64,000 nucleotides of DNA from the NCBI GenBank assembly GCA_938085425.1, contig CALKGQ010000007.1:1-64000 (forward strand), written 5' to 3'. The translations under genes and the position numbers were made by a program. Below the pieces are notes generated by a model. It was not told the DNA's origin and made no database searches. It worked only from the letters and a program-made list of their open reading frames with translations. This document shows, piece after piece, positions 1 to 8,477 of this stretch. Position 1 is the stretch's first letter. Every line of letters starts with the position of its first letter. The stretch is from an uncultured Flavobacteriales bacterium. GTDB taxonomy: Bacteria > Bacteroidota > Bacteroidia > Flavobacteriales_D > Sanyastnellaceae.

Positions 1-1
1 G

Positions 2-106
2 CTGCGGTCCTTGAAGCTCGTCGACCAGTTCCCCCACACCGCACATGTCGAAGCTGTGGCCTTGGTGGAGAGAATTCCAGGATTTCAACCGAACTTGCCC
101 TCATGA
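2..106 (+). CDS. 23S rRNA (uracil-5-)-methyltransferase-like protein, C-terminal fragment
   Basis: Only the last 34 codons are inside the window. The peptide contains VDQFPHTAHVEAVALVER, which matches the C-terminal FPxTxHxExV signature of the RlmD/TrmA family of SAM-dependent RNA m5U methyltransferases; the conserved glutamate of this motif acts near the catalytic site in that family. The stop codon overlaps the ATG of the next gene in an ATGA, so the two are probably co-transcribed and translationally coupled. Which RNA is modified (23S U1939, U747 or tRNA U54) cannot be told from this fragment. Confidence 0.72.
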   Translation: MRSLKLVDQFPHTAHVEAVALVERIPGFQPNLPS

Positions 107-627
107 GCGCTCATCGTGACTTGGTGATGGAACACCGTGCAATCGTCCACAAGCTGGACCGAATGGCCCGTGAAATCTTGGAGGTGCACTACCAAGAGTC
201 CAACCTTTTTCTCATCGGAGTCGACGGCCAAGGCGTCGCGGTGTGCAATGCCCTTGCCGCAAGACTGCGTGCCTTGAGCAATGTCAAGGTGTCCGTCGGC
301 ACCCTCAGCATGCACAAGGACTTGCCGCTGGAACACGAGATTTCATGTGACCCAAGTGTCGAGGCATGGCGCGACGAAATTGTGATCTTGGTCGATGACG
401 TGTTGAACTCTGGCCGCACCTTGATCCATGCGGTGCGGCACATTTTGGAAGGGCAACCAAGGGAGGTGCATACCGCTGTGCTCGTCGACCGAAAGCACAG
501 GGCCTTTCCCATTCGCGCGGACCATTGTGGATTGACATTGAGCACCCACCTCAACGAACACATCGTCGTGGACTTGAGCGACGAAGACAACACCACGGTG
601 CATCTCGAGAGACCCTCGCTGGGTTGA
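103..627 (+). CDS. Phosphoribosyltransferase family protein (PyrR-like)
   Basis: 174-residue type I phosphoribosyltransferase. The PRPP-binding loop is clear at about residues 93-107 (EIVILVDDVLNSGRT), with the acidic pair followed by the SGRT phosphate loop. An N-terminal Rossmann-like strand (LFLIGVDGQGVAV) also fits the fold. Size and layout resemble PyrR, a regulator of pyrimidine genes with uracil phosphoribosyltransferase activity, but no pyrimidine operon lies next to it, so the substrate and any regulatory role are unproven. It overlaps the preceding methyltransferase gene by 4 bases and converges on aroK with about 25 bases between the stops. Confidence 0.8.
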   Translation: MSAHRDLVMEHRAIVHKLDRMAREILEVHYQESNLFLIGVDGQGVAVCNALAARLRALSNVKVSVGTLSMHKDLPLEHEISCDPSVEAWRDEIVILVDDVLNSGRTLIHAVRHILEGQPREVHTAVLVDRKHRAFPIRADHCGLTLSTHLNEHIVVDLSDEDNTTVHLERPSLG

Positions 628-652
628 CCTTACTGGGCCTGAGCCCAAGGAT

Positions 653-1186
653 TCATTCCAACCGCCACCGGATGCTGGCCAAGGCATCGTCCAAGGCTTC
701 CTCCGAGGACAAGTCTTGACGCCAAGTCACATGGGCCCCAGCGTAACATGCAGCCCGTGTCAGCAGCAACCTCTGCACGTGAGATGCCAATGCATCGCCA
801 GTTTTATGCTGAAGCAAGGGGCGACCTTGGGGCGTGCCAGACAATCTGGCCACCAGCACCTCCACGGGAGGCTGAAGCGCCACCACAAGAGAACGTCGCC
901 GCAACCACTCCATGGCCCCTTCCGCGCAAGGCGCGCCTCCACCAGTGGACAAGACAATGGGTGCATCCGGACGCAGCGCATCGGACAATGCTTCCTGTTC
1001 TGCCTCTCTGAATACCTCTTCCCCAAGTTCACTGAAAATTTGAGCGATGGGCCTGCCCAACTTCTCCTCCACCATGGCATCTGTATCGACAAATGGACGG
1101 CCCAAGCGCTGGGCCATCAGTTGACCAACAGTGGTCTTGCCAGAGCCCATAAAACCAATGAGTGAGAGGTGCAGTTCTGCCATCAT
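653..1186 (-). CDS. aroK: Shikimate kinase
   Basis: 177 residues, normal for AroK/AroL. It phosphorylates shikimate to shikimate 3-phosphate with ATP in the chorismate pathway in the cytoplasm. The Walker A loop GFMGSGKT lies at residues 11-18; the shikimate-contacting DTD (about 34-36) and the GGG stretch (STGGGAPC) are present. Its start overlaps the stop of the upstream FAH-family gene in an ATGA, so translation is probably coupled and it is the last gene of a minus-strand operon. Two consecutive ATG codons could serve as start. A DAHP synthase/chorismate mutase gene of the same pathway lies about 16 kb away. Confidence 0.95.
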   Translation of the reverse strand: MMAELHLSLIGFMGSGKTTVGQLMAQRLGRPFVDTDAMVEEKLGRPIAQIFSELGEEVFREAEQEALSDALRPDAPIVLSTGGGAPCAEGAMEWLRRRSLVVALQPPVEVLVARLSGTPQGRPLLQHKTGDALASHVQRLLLTRAACYAGAHVTWRQDLSSEEALDDALASIRWRLE

Positions 1187-1797
1187 CGAATGTTGACGGC
1201 AAACATTTCTCGGCCCTCCAATGTCCCCCTCAGACGGTCGCCAGCATGGACTGAACCCACGCCCGCAGGCGTTCCTGTGAACAACAAGTCCCCCATTTTG
1301 AGCGTCATGAATTGCGAGACCTCTGCAATCAATCGATTGACTGAAAAGAGCATGTCTCCAGAGTGTCCGTGCTGCACTTCCTGTTCATGGTTGTGCAAGG
1401 TGAACTGAAGGTCTTCGATGGGTTTCCCCAATGCCTCAAGGGAAACGAAGTCCCCCACCACGGCAGATCCATCGAAAGCCTTGGCGCGTTCCCACGGATG
1501 CCCTTTGGCCTTCAACTCGGACTGGATGTCGCGTGCGGTGAAGTCCAAACCCAATCCGACTTCGCTGTAATACCGCGGGGCATGGGCTTCGGAAATGGTC
1601 TTTCCCAAACGGTTGATTTTGACCACCAACTCCACCTCGTGGTGAACGTCCTGGGTCCATGAGGGGATGTAAAACGGATGCTTATGGCTCAAAATCGCGC
1701 TTTGGGGCTTGAGAAACACCACGGGGCGTTCCGGCACTTGGTTCCCAAGCTCCGCGGCGTGGTTCGCATAATTGCGGCCAATGCAAATGATTTTCAT
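1183..1797 (-). CDS. Fumarylacetoacetate hydrolase (FAH) family protein
   Basis: 204 residues covering the FAH catalytic domain alone. Family hallmarks seen are the N-terminal IGRNYANHAAEL and FLKPQSAIL stretches, the metal-ligand region HHEVELVVKI, and the C-terminal LLFTGTPAGVG. Members cleave C-C bonds in acylpyruvates or decarboxylate oxaloacetate using Mg2+; the size fits acylpyruvase/oxaloacetate decarboxylase types rather than true fumarylacetoacetase. It sits between the OmpA-like gene (20-base gap) and aroK (4-base overlap), so it is in the middle of an operon. The exact substrate is not determined by the sequence. Confidence 0.9.
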   Translation of the reverse strand: MKIICIGRNYANHAAELGNQVPERPVVFLKPQSAILSHKHPFYIPSWTQDVHHEVELVVKINRLGKTISEAHAPRYYSEVGLGLDFTARDIQSELKAKGHPWERAKAFDGSAVVGDFVSLEALGKPIEDLQFTLHNHEQEVQHGHSGDMLFSVNRLIAEVSQFMTLKMGDLLFTGTPAGVGSVHAGDRLRGTLEGREMFAVNIR

Positions 1798-1817
1798 GAG
1801 GAGGGTTCAGAAAGCTG

Positions 1818-3077
1818 TCAATCCCCGACAAAGAACGCCACCTCAACTCTTCTGTCCAAAGCTCCGCGGTTTTCTGCCCGTTCTTCCCCAAAATAATTGA
1901 GCACGACCCTGCTGGCCAGCACGCCACTTTCCAGCAAATGGGTTCGAACGGCTTGAGCCCGTTTCTTGGACAAGGCCAAATTGGCGGACCGGTCGCCTGT
2001 CACATCTGCATGACCTGTGCACACCACACGCAAAGCCTCATAGGCTCCAAGATATTCCATGACTTCATTGAGCTGCAGCTGGGCGGTCAGCGTCAAGCGG
2101 GCACTCCCCTCATAAAACTGCACATTGAACGAAGAAGGAAGGTTCAAGGCCTTCAGCGAGGGGTCGGACGAAGGTGCGTTCCGATCTGGAGCCCAAGCCC
2201 CTTGGGCCAGATTGTTGGCTGTGGAATCGTCCAAACGGCCAGAGCCTTCACGTTCCAGACGAGACAACCGCACATCCTGCGCCTCCAAAAGGTCCAACAC
2301 ACGCTCCATCATCGCCTGCATGGCCTGCAGCCCGGGATCCCCAGATCCTGCAGCCCGGCCGTCGTCCTGTCCCGGCCAAGAACTCTCATCCCCAGCAGGC
2401 AACAACGACATGGTCTCCAAGGAATAGTTCAGTTCAATGGGTGTCAATTCTGTGCCTGGATCGAGTGTGCTCCAATCCTCCAAGGCATCCTTGGGCAACT
2501 GTTGTTCTACCGACCCGATGCGCTGCAACAGTCCACGGTTGACAAAACGCCCCAACTCAACGCCTGCCTGGAGCAACAATTCCTGAATCCTTCCTTCCAT
2601 AAGCACGTACAGCTTCTCCTCAAAACTTCGGCTTGTGGTGGAGCGCATGCGCTCTACATCTCGGGCATCGAGTTCCTCAAAGTCCCTCAACAAATCATCG
2701 ATTTCACTTGAGAAGCCCTCGAACCGCTCCTGGCCTGCAAACGAACGAATGCGCATGATGTCGGACACCGTGCGCTGCATCTGCCTTTTCACCGCACGAG
2801 GCCCGTCCCGCCAACCGATGTCCTCTGCATCCACCTCCATTTGGCCCCTCAAGTAGACCCCGAGTGCATCCAATGCCACTTGACGTAGTTGCTCCAGCTC
2901 GGGATCGGGTGCAGTGGCATAGTAATTCACAACGAGCGTCCCCTCTTGACTTCCCATTCTCAGGGGGTCTCTTGTGCTTTGGGCCCAACCCATGGTCATG
3001 CAGCCCATGGCTGCAAGGCAGCACAGGACCGATCGAACATGCAGCGGCATGCTCGACAGATGATGGAGGGCGATCAT
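1818..3077 (-). CDS. OmpA-family peptidoglycan-binding outer membrane protein
   Basis: 419 residues. The N-terminus carries a hydrophobic signal peptide ending near GWAQ; a second Met ten residues in is an equally good start. A long hydrophilic, partly coiled-coil middle (arginine- and glutamate-rich, about residues 60-300) leads to a C-terminal OmpA-like domain (about 320-417) with the GHADVTGDRSANLALSKKRA motif that binds diaminopimelate of peptidoglycan. The last residues DRRVEVAF are typical of this domain. It therefore probably sits in the periplasm or outer membrane and tethers to the wall. It lies 28 bases downstream of the sugar transferase gene. The middle region matches nothing I recognise. 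Confidence 0.88.
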   Translation of the reverse strand: MIALHHLSSMPLHVRSVLCCLAAMGCMTMGWAQSTRDPLRMGSQEGTLVVNYYATAPDPELEQLRQVALDALGVYLRGQMEVDAEDIGWRDGPRAVKRQMQRTVSDIMRIRSFAGQERFEGFSSEIDDLLRDFEELDARDVERMRSTTSRSFEEKLYVLMEGRIQELLLQAGVELGRFVNRGLLQRIGSVEQQLPKDALEDWSTLDPGTELTPIELNYSLETMSLLPAGDESSWPGQDDGRAAGSGDPGLQAMQAMMERVLDLLEAQDVRLSRLEREGSGRLDDSTANNLAQGAWAPDRNAPSSDPSLKALNLPSSFNVQFYEGSARLTLTAQLQLNEVMEYLGAYEALRVVCTGHADVTGDRSANLALSKKRAQAVRTHLLESGVLASRVVLNYFGEERAENRGALDRRVEVAFFVGD

Positions 3078-3105
3078 GTCCCCAATTTCGGGAATATTAT
3101 GTTAA

Positions 3106-4539
3106 TTACTTGCCTTCTTGGCGAAGAACCGTCTTCACGGTGTACAAAAGGATCTTCAAATCAAGCAGAAGAGAGATGTTTTCAAGGTACATGATGTCGT
3201 ACCTCAAACGCTGCCTCATTTGGGCCACATTTTCAGCATAGCCATACTTGACTTGCCCCCAAGACGTCAGCCCCGGCCGCACCTTTTGCAGTCTCAAAAA
3301 ATGCGGACTTTGCTCGACAATTTGGTCGGCAAAGAAGGCCCTCTCCGGCCTTGGTCCCACCATCGACATCTCCCCTCTGAGCACATTCCAAAATTGAGGC
3401 AATTCATCCATTCTCGTCTGCCTCAACCGTCGGCCCACCTGGGTGATTCGAGGGTCCTCATCAGAACTCAGCTGAGGCGTCTCTCCCTCCGCATCCGTCA
3501 CCATGGTGCGGAATTTGATGATCTGAAAAGGTTGGCCATGCAGCCCAAGTCGTTCTTGACGGTAAAACACAGGGCCTTCGGAACCCCGTTTGACACGCCA
3601 CGCAATCCAAGCAAACAATGGAGACAACACCAAAAGCGCCAGTCCACTCAGCACCACATCCATCACGCGCTTCGTGGCGCGCATGCCAGGCGACCAACTT
3701 CCTCTGCTCAAATTCACCAAAGGCACCCCAAACAAGTTCGAAGACCGCACCGTGCCAGCCATGAAATCAATGGCGCCAGGCACGACAAGGAGCTCCACCC
3801 CCTGCCCCTCCAGCATGGCCATGTACCCCATCCCTGCAGAACCTGAAGGCATTGGGGTCGTCACCACCGCGCGGTCCACAGACCGCTCTGTCTCCCAAGA
3901 AGAAAGTTCGCTGGCATGGTCCTCCCCTTCCACCAATGAGATTTGCTTGACGATGTTCCACCCTTCTCTGCCCGGGGTTTTGTCCAAGTCCATCAGGAAA
4001 CGCTGATTGGCCTCCGCGTCCCCAAGCAGAATGGTGTCAAAGGCCCAAGCCCCCGACTGTACGCGATGCACAACCCTTGCCGTCCATTGGTACCTCGCCC
4101 ACAACACGAGGGTCACATGCGTCCCCAACCACACGGCCAGAGATGCATAATGGTCCACGTGGGTGCTTGTGACATCGTCCAAAAGGAGGGCGAAAAAAAG
4201 CAAGACGCCCCCCACGGCAGAACCCTGAAACACTTGTTGAATTTCCAAACCACGGTGACGCCTTCGGATGTCACTGTACATCCCCATGGACGCGTGAAGC
4301 ACCCACCAAAACATGGGCACAAGGCACAGGGCAGCCCAAAAATTTGCATCGGGGGACATGTCTACTTCCACCCCAAACCGACGCGGCTCCACCACGCCTT
4401 TCCGAAACGCGAACAACACCGACCAAGCCAAGGCGGAGGCCATGGCATCGGAAAAGGCATAGCGCCACCACCAGCGTTTCCATGGAGCATCGGCTGAAGA
4501 CGCGTCAATCGGCAAAATGGACAAATTTGAAATTGTCAA
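3106..4539 (-). CDS. Polyprenyl-phosphate sugar phosphotransferase (exopolysaccharide initiating enzyme, WbaP/WcaJ type)
   Basis: 477 residues. The C-terminal half (about 290-477) is a bacterial sugar transferase domain, with KRVMDVVLSGLALLVLSPLF (membrane re-entrant helix), the PVFYRQERLG and FQIIKFRTM motifs, and MDELPQFWNVLRGEMSMVGP. The N-terminal half has several membrane-spanning stretches and a Rossmann-like region, as in the long two-domain enzymes. It would transfer a sugar-1-phosphate to undecaprenyl phosphate, the first committed step of exopolysaccharide or O-antigen synthesis. The annotated ATG overlaps the end of the upstream lipoprotein gene by 35 bases. No further polysaccharide genes follow in this operon. 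Confidence 0.92.
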   Translation of the reverse strand: MTISNLSILPIDASSADAPWKRWWWRYAFSDAMASALAWSVLFAFRKGVVEPRRFGVEVDMSPDANFWAALCLVPMFWWVLHASMGMYSDIRRRHRGLEIQQVFQGSAVGGVLLFFALLLDDVTSTHVDHYASLAVWLGTHVTLVLWARYQWTARVVHRVQSGAWAFDTILLGDAEANQRFLMDLDKTPGREGWNIVKQISLVEGEDHASELSSWETERSVDRAVVTTPMPSGSAGMGYMAMLEGQGVELLVVPGAIDFMAGTVRSSNLFGVPLVNLSRGSWSPGMRATKRVMDVVLSGLALLVLSPLFAWIAWRVKRGSEGPVFYRQERLGLHGQPFQIIKFRTMVTDAEGETPQLSSDEDPRITQVGRRLRQTRMDELPQFWNVLRGEMSMVGPRPERAFFADQIVEQSPHFLRLQKVRPGLTSWGQVKYGYAENVAQMRQRLRYDIMYLENISLLLDLKILLYTVKTVLRQEGK

Positions 4540-5419
4540 TCCAAATGTTTCCTTCGCTGCCGTCGGCGAGGATGCTTGCGTTCAAGGAAATTTCAAACGC
4601 TTGTGCATCTGGCATGCTTGAAAGCACGGGGAACAGATCCAAATACATCTTCTTCCAAAGGCATTCGCCGTCCGCCTCACAGGTTGGGTTCAACCCCAAA
4701 ATCACAAGACGGCCAGCTTGGCTTCCCCCAAGAACGTCGAGTCCCACCAAGAATGACACATCACACTTGTAATTGAACTCCAAGTAAACCGGACGGTCAC
4801 GGGGCAAATTGTACAGTTGTTCATTCGTCGCTGCACTGAGCTGCGTTTGGGTGCTGTCCAAACGGATGTAGCCGCTCCCCCCTCCTTCGAACACTTGATC
4901 GGGCTGCGTGATTCGGATCACCTCCGCATTGCTGTTGGAACCGGCCACAAAACGATTGGCCGACTCAAAATCTTCTGCCAAAATCACCTTGGTGGTCAGC
5001 ACCCCATTGTCCACATAGCCACCGCCAAAATCGTGAACCTCGGCCGTGCTTGGGTCGCCATCCACCGTGACTTCATTCACTTCGTAAAATGGGTAGGGGC
5101 GCCGCGATGCCGCAACACCGTTGGCGCGAATGCCTGGCACGAGGACGAGGGTTTGGGGAGACCCCGAAGACAATGCGACCTTGGCGGGCAGCGGGTACAC
5201 CCCCAGAACATCTGTGGTGCTGTAGACCCATACTTCCTCCACCCGATGGGAAGCCGATCCCTGGGTGGCATCGGTGACAAGTTCATAACTGGAGACTTCA
5301 ATCACCTCTGGGGCCCCGGGATCCCATCGCGACACATCGCAACCGCACATCCCTGCGGCCACCAATGAAAGGACGGCTGCGGCTGAAAACAACCTCTGGG
5401 TTTGTGTTCCACGTAGCAT
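4505..5419 (-). CDS. Putative lipoprotein of unknown function
   Basis: The open frame extends upstream into the DksA-like gene, but the start at 5419 gives a normal lipoprotein signal: [11 protein letters not shown] then a hydrophobic stretch ending GMCGC, with the cysteine as probable lipidation site. That leaves 304 residues and a 20-base gap from the upstream stop. The mature part is beta-rich; the end ([13 protein letters not shown]) resembles the last strands of jelly-roll carbohydrate-binding domains common in Bacteroidota. No catalytic motif was recognised. Position just before a polyprenyl sugar transferase gene suggests a cell-envelope role, which is inference. Confidence 0.75.
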   Translation of the reverse strand: MLRGTQTQRLFSAAAVLSLVAAGMCGCDVSRWDPGAPEVIEVSSYELVTDATQGSASHRVEEVWVYSTTDVLGVYPLPAKVALSSGSPQTLVLVPGIRANGVAASRRPYPFYEVNEVTVDGDPSTAEVHDFGGGYVDNGVLTTKVILAEDFESANRFVAGSNSNAEVIRITQPDQVFEGGGSGYIRLDSTQTQLSAATNEQLYNLPRDRPVYLEFNYKCDVSFLVGLDVLGGSQAGRLVILGLNPTCEADGECLWKKMYLDLFPVLSSMPDAQAFEISLNASILADGSEGNIWIDNFKFVHFAD

Positions 5420-5439
5420 ACCACGCGAAGGTACGCGGG

Positions 5440-5769
5440 TCAAGAGCAACGAACGCAATGAATGGCTCCCGGCATCAGCATCAAACGTCCAACGGGAATG
5501 TCCTCGCCGCACCTCCTGCATTTTCCATACTTGGCCTCAAGCATGCGGTCCATTGCGGCGGCCAAGCCTTTGGCCTCCTTCTCCAACTGACGGAGGGCAG
5601 CCTCGTTCACGCTGCGGTTGTTGATGGCATCCATCCTGCTCACCCTGCCAATGGCCTCGCTGGGCGGAATGGGACGGGTGAGCTCACGGTATTCCGCAAT
5701 GCGCTCCTTCAAGGAGGTTTGCTTTTGAAGCGCCCGTTCGCGGATTTGGGCCAGCTCTTTCGACGTCAT
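5440..5769 (-). CDS. TraR/DksA-type zinc-finger regulator
   Basis: 109 residues with a coiled-coil N-terminal part (arginine/glutamate-rich, about 1-80) and a C-terminal C4 zinc finger, CRRCG followed 17 residues later by CVRC, ending at the last residue. This is the DksA/TraR fold, which inserts a coiled coil into the RNA polymerase secondary channel and adjusts transcription with ppGpp. The acidic tip residues of the coiled coil were not matched one by one. It is the first gene of a minus-strand run. A weak -7-like TACCTTGA ends four bases before the ATG. Confidence 0.88.
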   Translation of the reverse strand: MTSKELAQIRERALQKQTSLKERIAEYRELTRPIPPSEAIGRVSRMDAINNRSVNEAALRQLEKEAKGLAAAMDRMLEAKYGKCRRCGEDIPVGRLMLMPGAIHCVRCS

Positions 5770-5872
5770 GGAATCAAGGTACGACAGGCCCTTTGCAATC
5801 TCTCCACATCCCAGGGCTGCATTCGTTCAGAAATCCAGTGCTTTGCCAGCGCATCTCCATCTCTGCGCCCAC

Positions 5873-5880
5873 TACTTTTG
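5873..5880 (+). promoter_or_regulatory. TAnnTTTG promoter element for the transaldolase-like gene
   Basis: TACTTTTG matches the Bacteroidota -7 consensus TAnnTTTG. It lies 27 bases before the ATG at 5908, in the divergent gap between the DksA-like gene and the aldolase gene. No convincing -33 TTTG at the usual distance was found. Confidence 0.55.
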
Positions 5881-5907
5881 CCCCAACAAACGCGCAAACC
5901 AATCCCT

Positions 5908-6564
5908 ATGAAGTTCTTCATTGACACCGCCAACCTCGATCAAATTCGCGAAGCCCAATCGCTTGGCATCTTGGACGGAGTGACCACCAACCCCTCCTTG
6001 ATGGCGAAAGAAGGCATCGCTGGTGAGACTGCAGTACAAGCCCACTACAAGGCCATTTGTGACATTGTGGATGGAGACGTCAGTGCAGAGGTCATCTCCA
6101 CGGATTTTGAAGGCATGGTCCGCGAGGGCAAGGCATTGGCAGCACTCCACGAAAACATCGTCGTGAAAGTCCCCATGATCAAGGAAGGCATCAAGGCCAT
6201 CAGCCACTTCACAGAAAACGGCATCCGCACCAACTGCACCCTCATTTTCAGCGCTGGCCAAGCCTTGGTCGCTGCCAAAGCGGGTGCATCCTACGTGAGT
6301 CCATTCATCGGACGCTTGGACGACATCAGCTCCGATGGAATGGACCTGATTGAGTCCATCCGGAACATCTTTGACAACTACGATTTTGGGACGGAGATTC
6401 TCGCCGCCAGTGTCAGGGGCCCCATGCACGTCATTGAATGTGCCCAGCTAGGTGCCGACGTGATGACAGGACCCCTGAGTGCGATCGAGGGGCTGATGAA
6501 GCATCCCTTGACCGACATTGGCCTGGCGAAATTTTTGGCCGACCACGCCAAGTCGAACGGCTGA
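5908..6564 (+). CDS. fsa: Fructose-6-phosphate aldolase / transaldolase-like protein
   Basis: The frame is open further upstream, but the family start [10 protein letters not shown] lies at 5908, giving 218 residues, the length of short transaldolase (TalC/FSA) proteins. Motifs: TTNPSL at 26-31, and the Schiff-base lysine in VVKVPM (Lys87, equivalent to Lys85 of E. coli FSA). It interconverts sugar phosphates either as transaldolase in the pentose phosphate pathway or as a fructose-6-phosphate aldolase; the sequence alone does not separate the two. The YrdC-like gene follows 14 bases after its stop, so the two are probably co-transcribed. Confidence 0.93.
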   Translation: MKFFIDTANLDQIREAQSLGILDGVTTNPSLMAKEGIAGETAVQAHYKAICDIVDGDVSAEVISTDFEGMVREGKALAALHENIVVKVPMIKEGIKAISHFTENGIRTNCTLIFSAGQALVAAKAGASYVSPFIGRLDDISSDGMDLIESIRNIFDNYDFGTEILAASVRGPMHVIECAQLGADVMTGPLSAIEGLMKHPLTDIGLAKFLADHAKSNG

Positions 6565-6578
6565 ACCCCTCCCATTCC

Positions 6579-7205
6579 ATGTCCTTCCTTGTCAAGCTTC
6601 ACGACCACAATCCCGACGCCAGGAAGCTGCATCAAGTCGTGCAGTCCTTGGAGCGAAATGGCGTCGTGGTCTGCCCCACTGACACGGTCTACAGCTTTGC
6701 TTCCAAATTGGGAAACGCAAAGGGATTCGACCGCATTGCCCGGCTGAAGGGACTGAAGCCCGACAAGGCTCACTTTTCTTTGCTTTGTGCCGACCTGAGC
6801 GACTTGAGCCAGTATGCGCAGCACCTGAGCAACCCCTTGTTCAAAATGATGAAGCGTGTGCTTCCTGGGCCCTACACCTTCGTTCTTCCCGCAAGTGGCG
6901 AGGTCCCCAAATTGTACAGAAGTGGGAAAAAGACCATTGGCATCCGGGTCCCGGACGACCCCGTGGCCTTGGCCATTTTGAAAGAACTGGGATCGCCCTT
7001 GGTGGTGAGCAGCGTGCACGATGAAGACGAGGTCTTGGAGTACACCACCGACCCCGAGCTGATTCTGGAACGCTGGGGGCACGCCGTGGACCTCGTGGTG
7101 GATGGCGGCATGGGGAAACTCGAGGCAAGCACGGTGCTGGACTGCACCGGGGCTGAGATCAAGGTCATTCGGGAAGGATTGGGGCCTGTGGACGCGGTTC
7201 TGTGA
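6579..7205 (+). CDS. YrdC/Sua5/YciO family protein
   Basis: Start chosen at MSFLVKLHDH (6579), which gives 208 residues; the longer frame reads back through the aldolase gene. The YrdC fold is clear: VVCPTDTVYSFASKL near residues 33-47, IARLKGLKPDKAHFSLLC, LPGPYTFVLPAS, and KKTIGIRVPD. True Sua5/TsaC proteins make threonylcarbamoyl-AMP for tRNA t6A; the YciO branch is a shorter paralogue with nucleotide/RNA-binding fold and unsettled function. The sequence AHFSLLCADLSDLSQY looks closer to YciO. It is the second gene after fsa and converges on pcm with 7 bases between stops. Confidence 0.85.
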   Translation: MSFLVKLHDHNPDARKLHQVVQSLERNGVVVCPTDTVYSFASKLGNAKGFDRIARLKGLKPDKAHFSLLCADLSDLSQYAQHLSNPLFKMMKRVLPGPYTFVLPASGEVPKLYRSGKKTIGIRVPDDPVALAILKELGSPLVVSSVHDEDEVLEYTTDPELILERWGHAVDLVVDGGMGKLEASTVLDCTGAEIKVIREGLGPVDAVL

Positions 7206-7212
7206 ACTGAGG

Positions 7213-7869
7213 TCAGTCGCGTGCGCGCGCCGCAAGCATCGGCACGAACGCCGCGTCACCGTGGTCCTTTTTGGCAAACTCCTTTTCTGAAATGCGGTCG
7301 ATGGTCCACATCCGCTGGGTCTCTCCAGAACCGACGGGGATGACCATGCGCCCTCCCACTTTCAATTGGCCAAGCAAAGCCTGCGGCACATCTGGCGCAC
7401 CACAGGTGATGATGATGCCATCAAAAGGTGCAAAGACAGGCTTGCCTTTGTAGCCATCGCCGTAGTACAAGGACGGTTTCATGCCCATCGCTTTGAGCAA
7501 TGGAGCTGTGGCGTCAAAAAGGGCCTTTTGGCGTTCGATGCTGTGCACCTTGAATCCCAACGCACAAAGCACAGCGCACTGGTAGCCGCTGCCAGTGCCA
7601 ATTTCAAGCACCGACGATCCTGGAGCAAGCTGAAGCAACTCACTTTGTTTGGCAACAGTGTGGGGCTGGCTGATCGTTTGGCCTGCCGCAATGGGAAAGG
7701 CCTTGTTGCTGTACGCAAACTGAGAAAACGCCGAATCAAGAAAGAAATGGCGCGGCACGGCATCCATGGCTTCGAGGACGCGTTCACTTCGAATGCCCAT
7801 CTGACGAAGCTCTTCGAGAAGCTTGCGGCGCTGTCCTTTGTGCATGTAGGTGTCCTCCGGCAATTTCAT
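7213..7869 (-). CDS. pcm: Protein-L-isoaspartate O-methyltransferase
   Basis: 218 residues, the usual Pcm length. It methylates isoaspartyl residues in damaged proteins using SAM. Seen are the AGQTISQPHTVA pre-motif, SAM motif I VLEIGTGSGYQCAVL, the post-motif I region and the IIITCGAPDVPQALLGQL stretch (normally TaAap.iP..l). Monocistronic; its stop faces the stop of the YrdC-like gene. A variant -7 sequence TAGCTTGG ends exactly four bases before the ATG, the same spacing as the stronger leaderless promoters in this window. Confidence 0.94.
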   Translation of the reverse strand: MKLPEDTYMHKGQRRKLLEELRQMGIRSERVLEAMDAVPRHFFLDSAFSQFAYSNKAFPIAAGQTISQPHTVAKQSELLQLAPGSSVLEIGTGSGYQCAVLCALGFKVHSIERQKALFDATAPLLKAMGMKPSLYYGDGYKGKPVFAPFDGIIITCGAPDVPQALLGQLKVGGRMVIPVGSGETQRMWTIDRISEKEFAKKDHGDAAFVPMLAARARD

Positions 7870-7973
7870 GGCCCCAAGCTAATGCGTCTCGCCACGCAAG
7901 ATGTGCATGAGGTGTGGGCAATTTCCACATTGCAATGGTGAACATCCCTGCACGCCACATGTAGATTCGCACC

Positions 7974-8468
7974 ATGGTCAAACATTGGTTCAATTGCAAG
8001 GTCAGCTCGCGCTCCTTGGACAGCGAAGGAGCAGAAGTCAAGAAGCTCGAGCAATACGTGTTGGATGCCTACACCTACACAGAGGCAGAAACGAGGATGA
8101 CTCAAATTTGTGAATACGAGGGCATTCGGCCCTTTGAAATCACCCAATTGACCAAGACCAACCTCATCGAGGTCATTCGTTACCCTGAATGCGACAAGTG
8201 GTTCAGGGTCAAAGTGGCCATGACCACTTTTGACGCCGACAAAGGAACGGAGAAGGAGAGCAACCAACACATTTTGCTCAGTGCGATGGATGTCAAGGAC
8301 GCCTTCGAAAAGGTCTCTGTCCACATGAATCAACTCAGCGTGGGCTATGTGATTCCCTCCATTGCCTATCAGAAAATCGTCGAGGTCTTCCCTCAAGACG
8401 AGTGGAAGGTCGTGGACGGCCAGGAGCAGCCCAAAACAGAGGACGTCGCGCAGGAAGTGCCTGCCTAA
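7974..8468 (+). CDS. DUF4494 family protein
   Basis: 164 residues matching the small Bacteroidota-restricted DUF4494 family: W at residue 5, LDAYTYTEAETRM, FEITQLTKTNLIEVI, KWFRVKVAMTTFDADKGTEKE (first 20 typical), and SIAYQKIVEVF near the C-terminus. No enzymatic motif or signal peptide; cytoplasmic and of unknown function. A variant -7 element TAGATTCG (7962-7969) stands four bases before the ATG. It converges on the helicase gene with 9 bases between stops. Confidence 0.85.
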   Translation: MVKHWFNCKVSSRSLDSEGAEVKKLEQYVLDAYTYTEAETRMTQICEYEGIRPFEITQLTKTNLIEVIRYPECDKWFRVKVAMTTFDADKGTEKESNQHILLSAMDVKDAFEKVSVHMNQLSVGYVIPSIAYQKIVEVFPQDEWKVVDGQEQPKTEDVAQEVPA

Positions 8469-8477
8469 GTCAAAGGC

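Noticed and set aside
5420-5521. Upstream extension of the lipoprotein gene
   Set aside because: It would bury the lipoprotein signal and overlap the DksA-like gene by about 80 bases.
5365-5907. Upstream extension of the aldolase frame across the DksA-like gene
   Set aside because: The conserved N-terminus [10 protein letters not shown] starts at 5908; the upstream part is antisense to a real gene.
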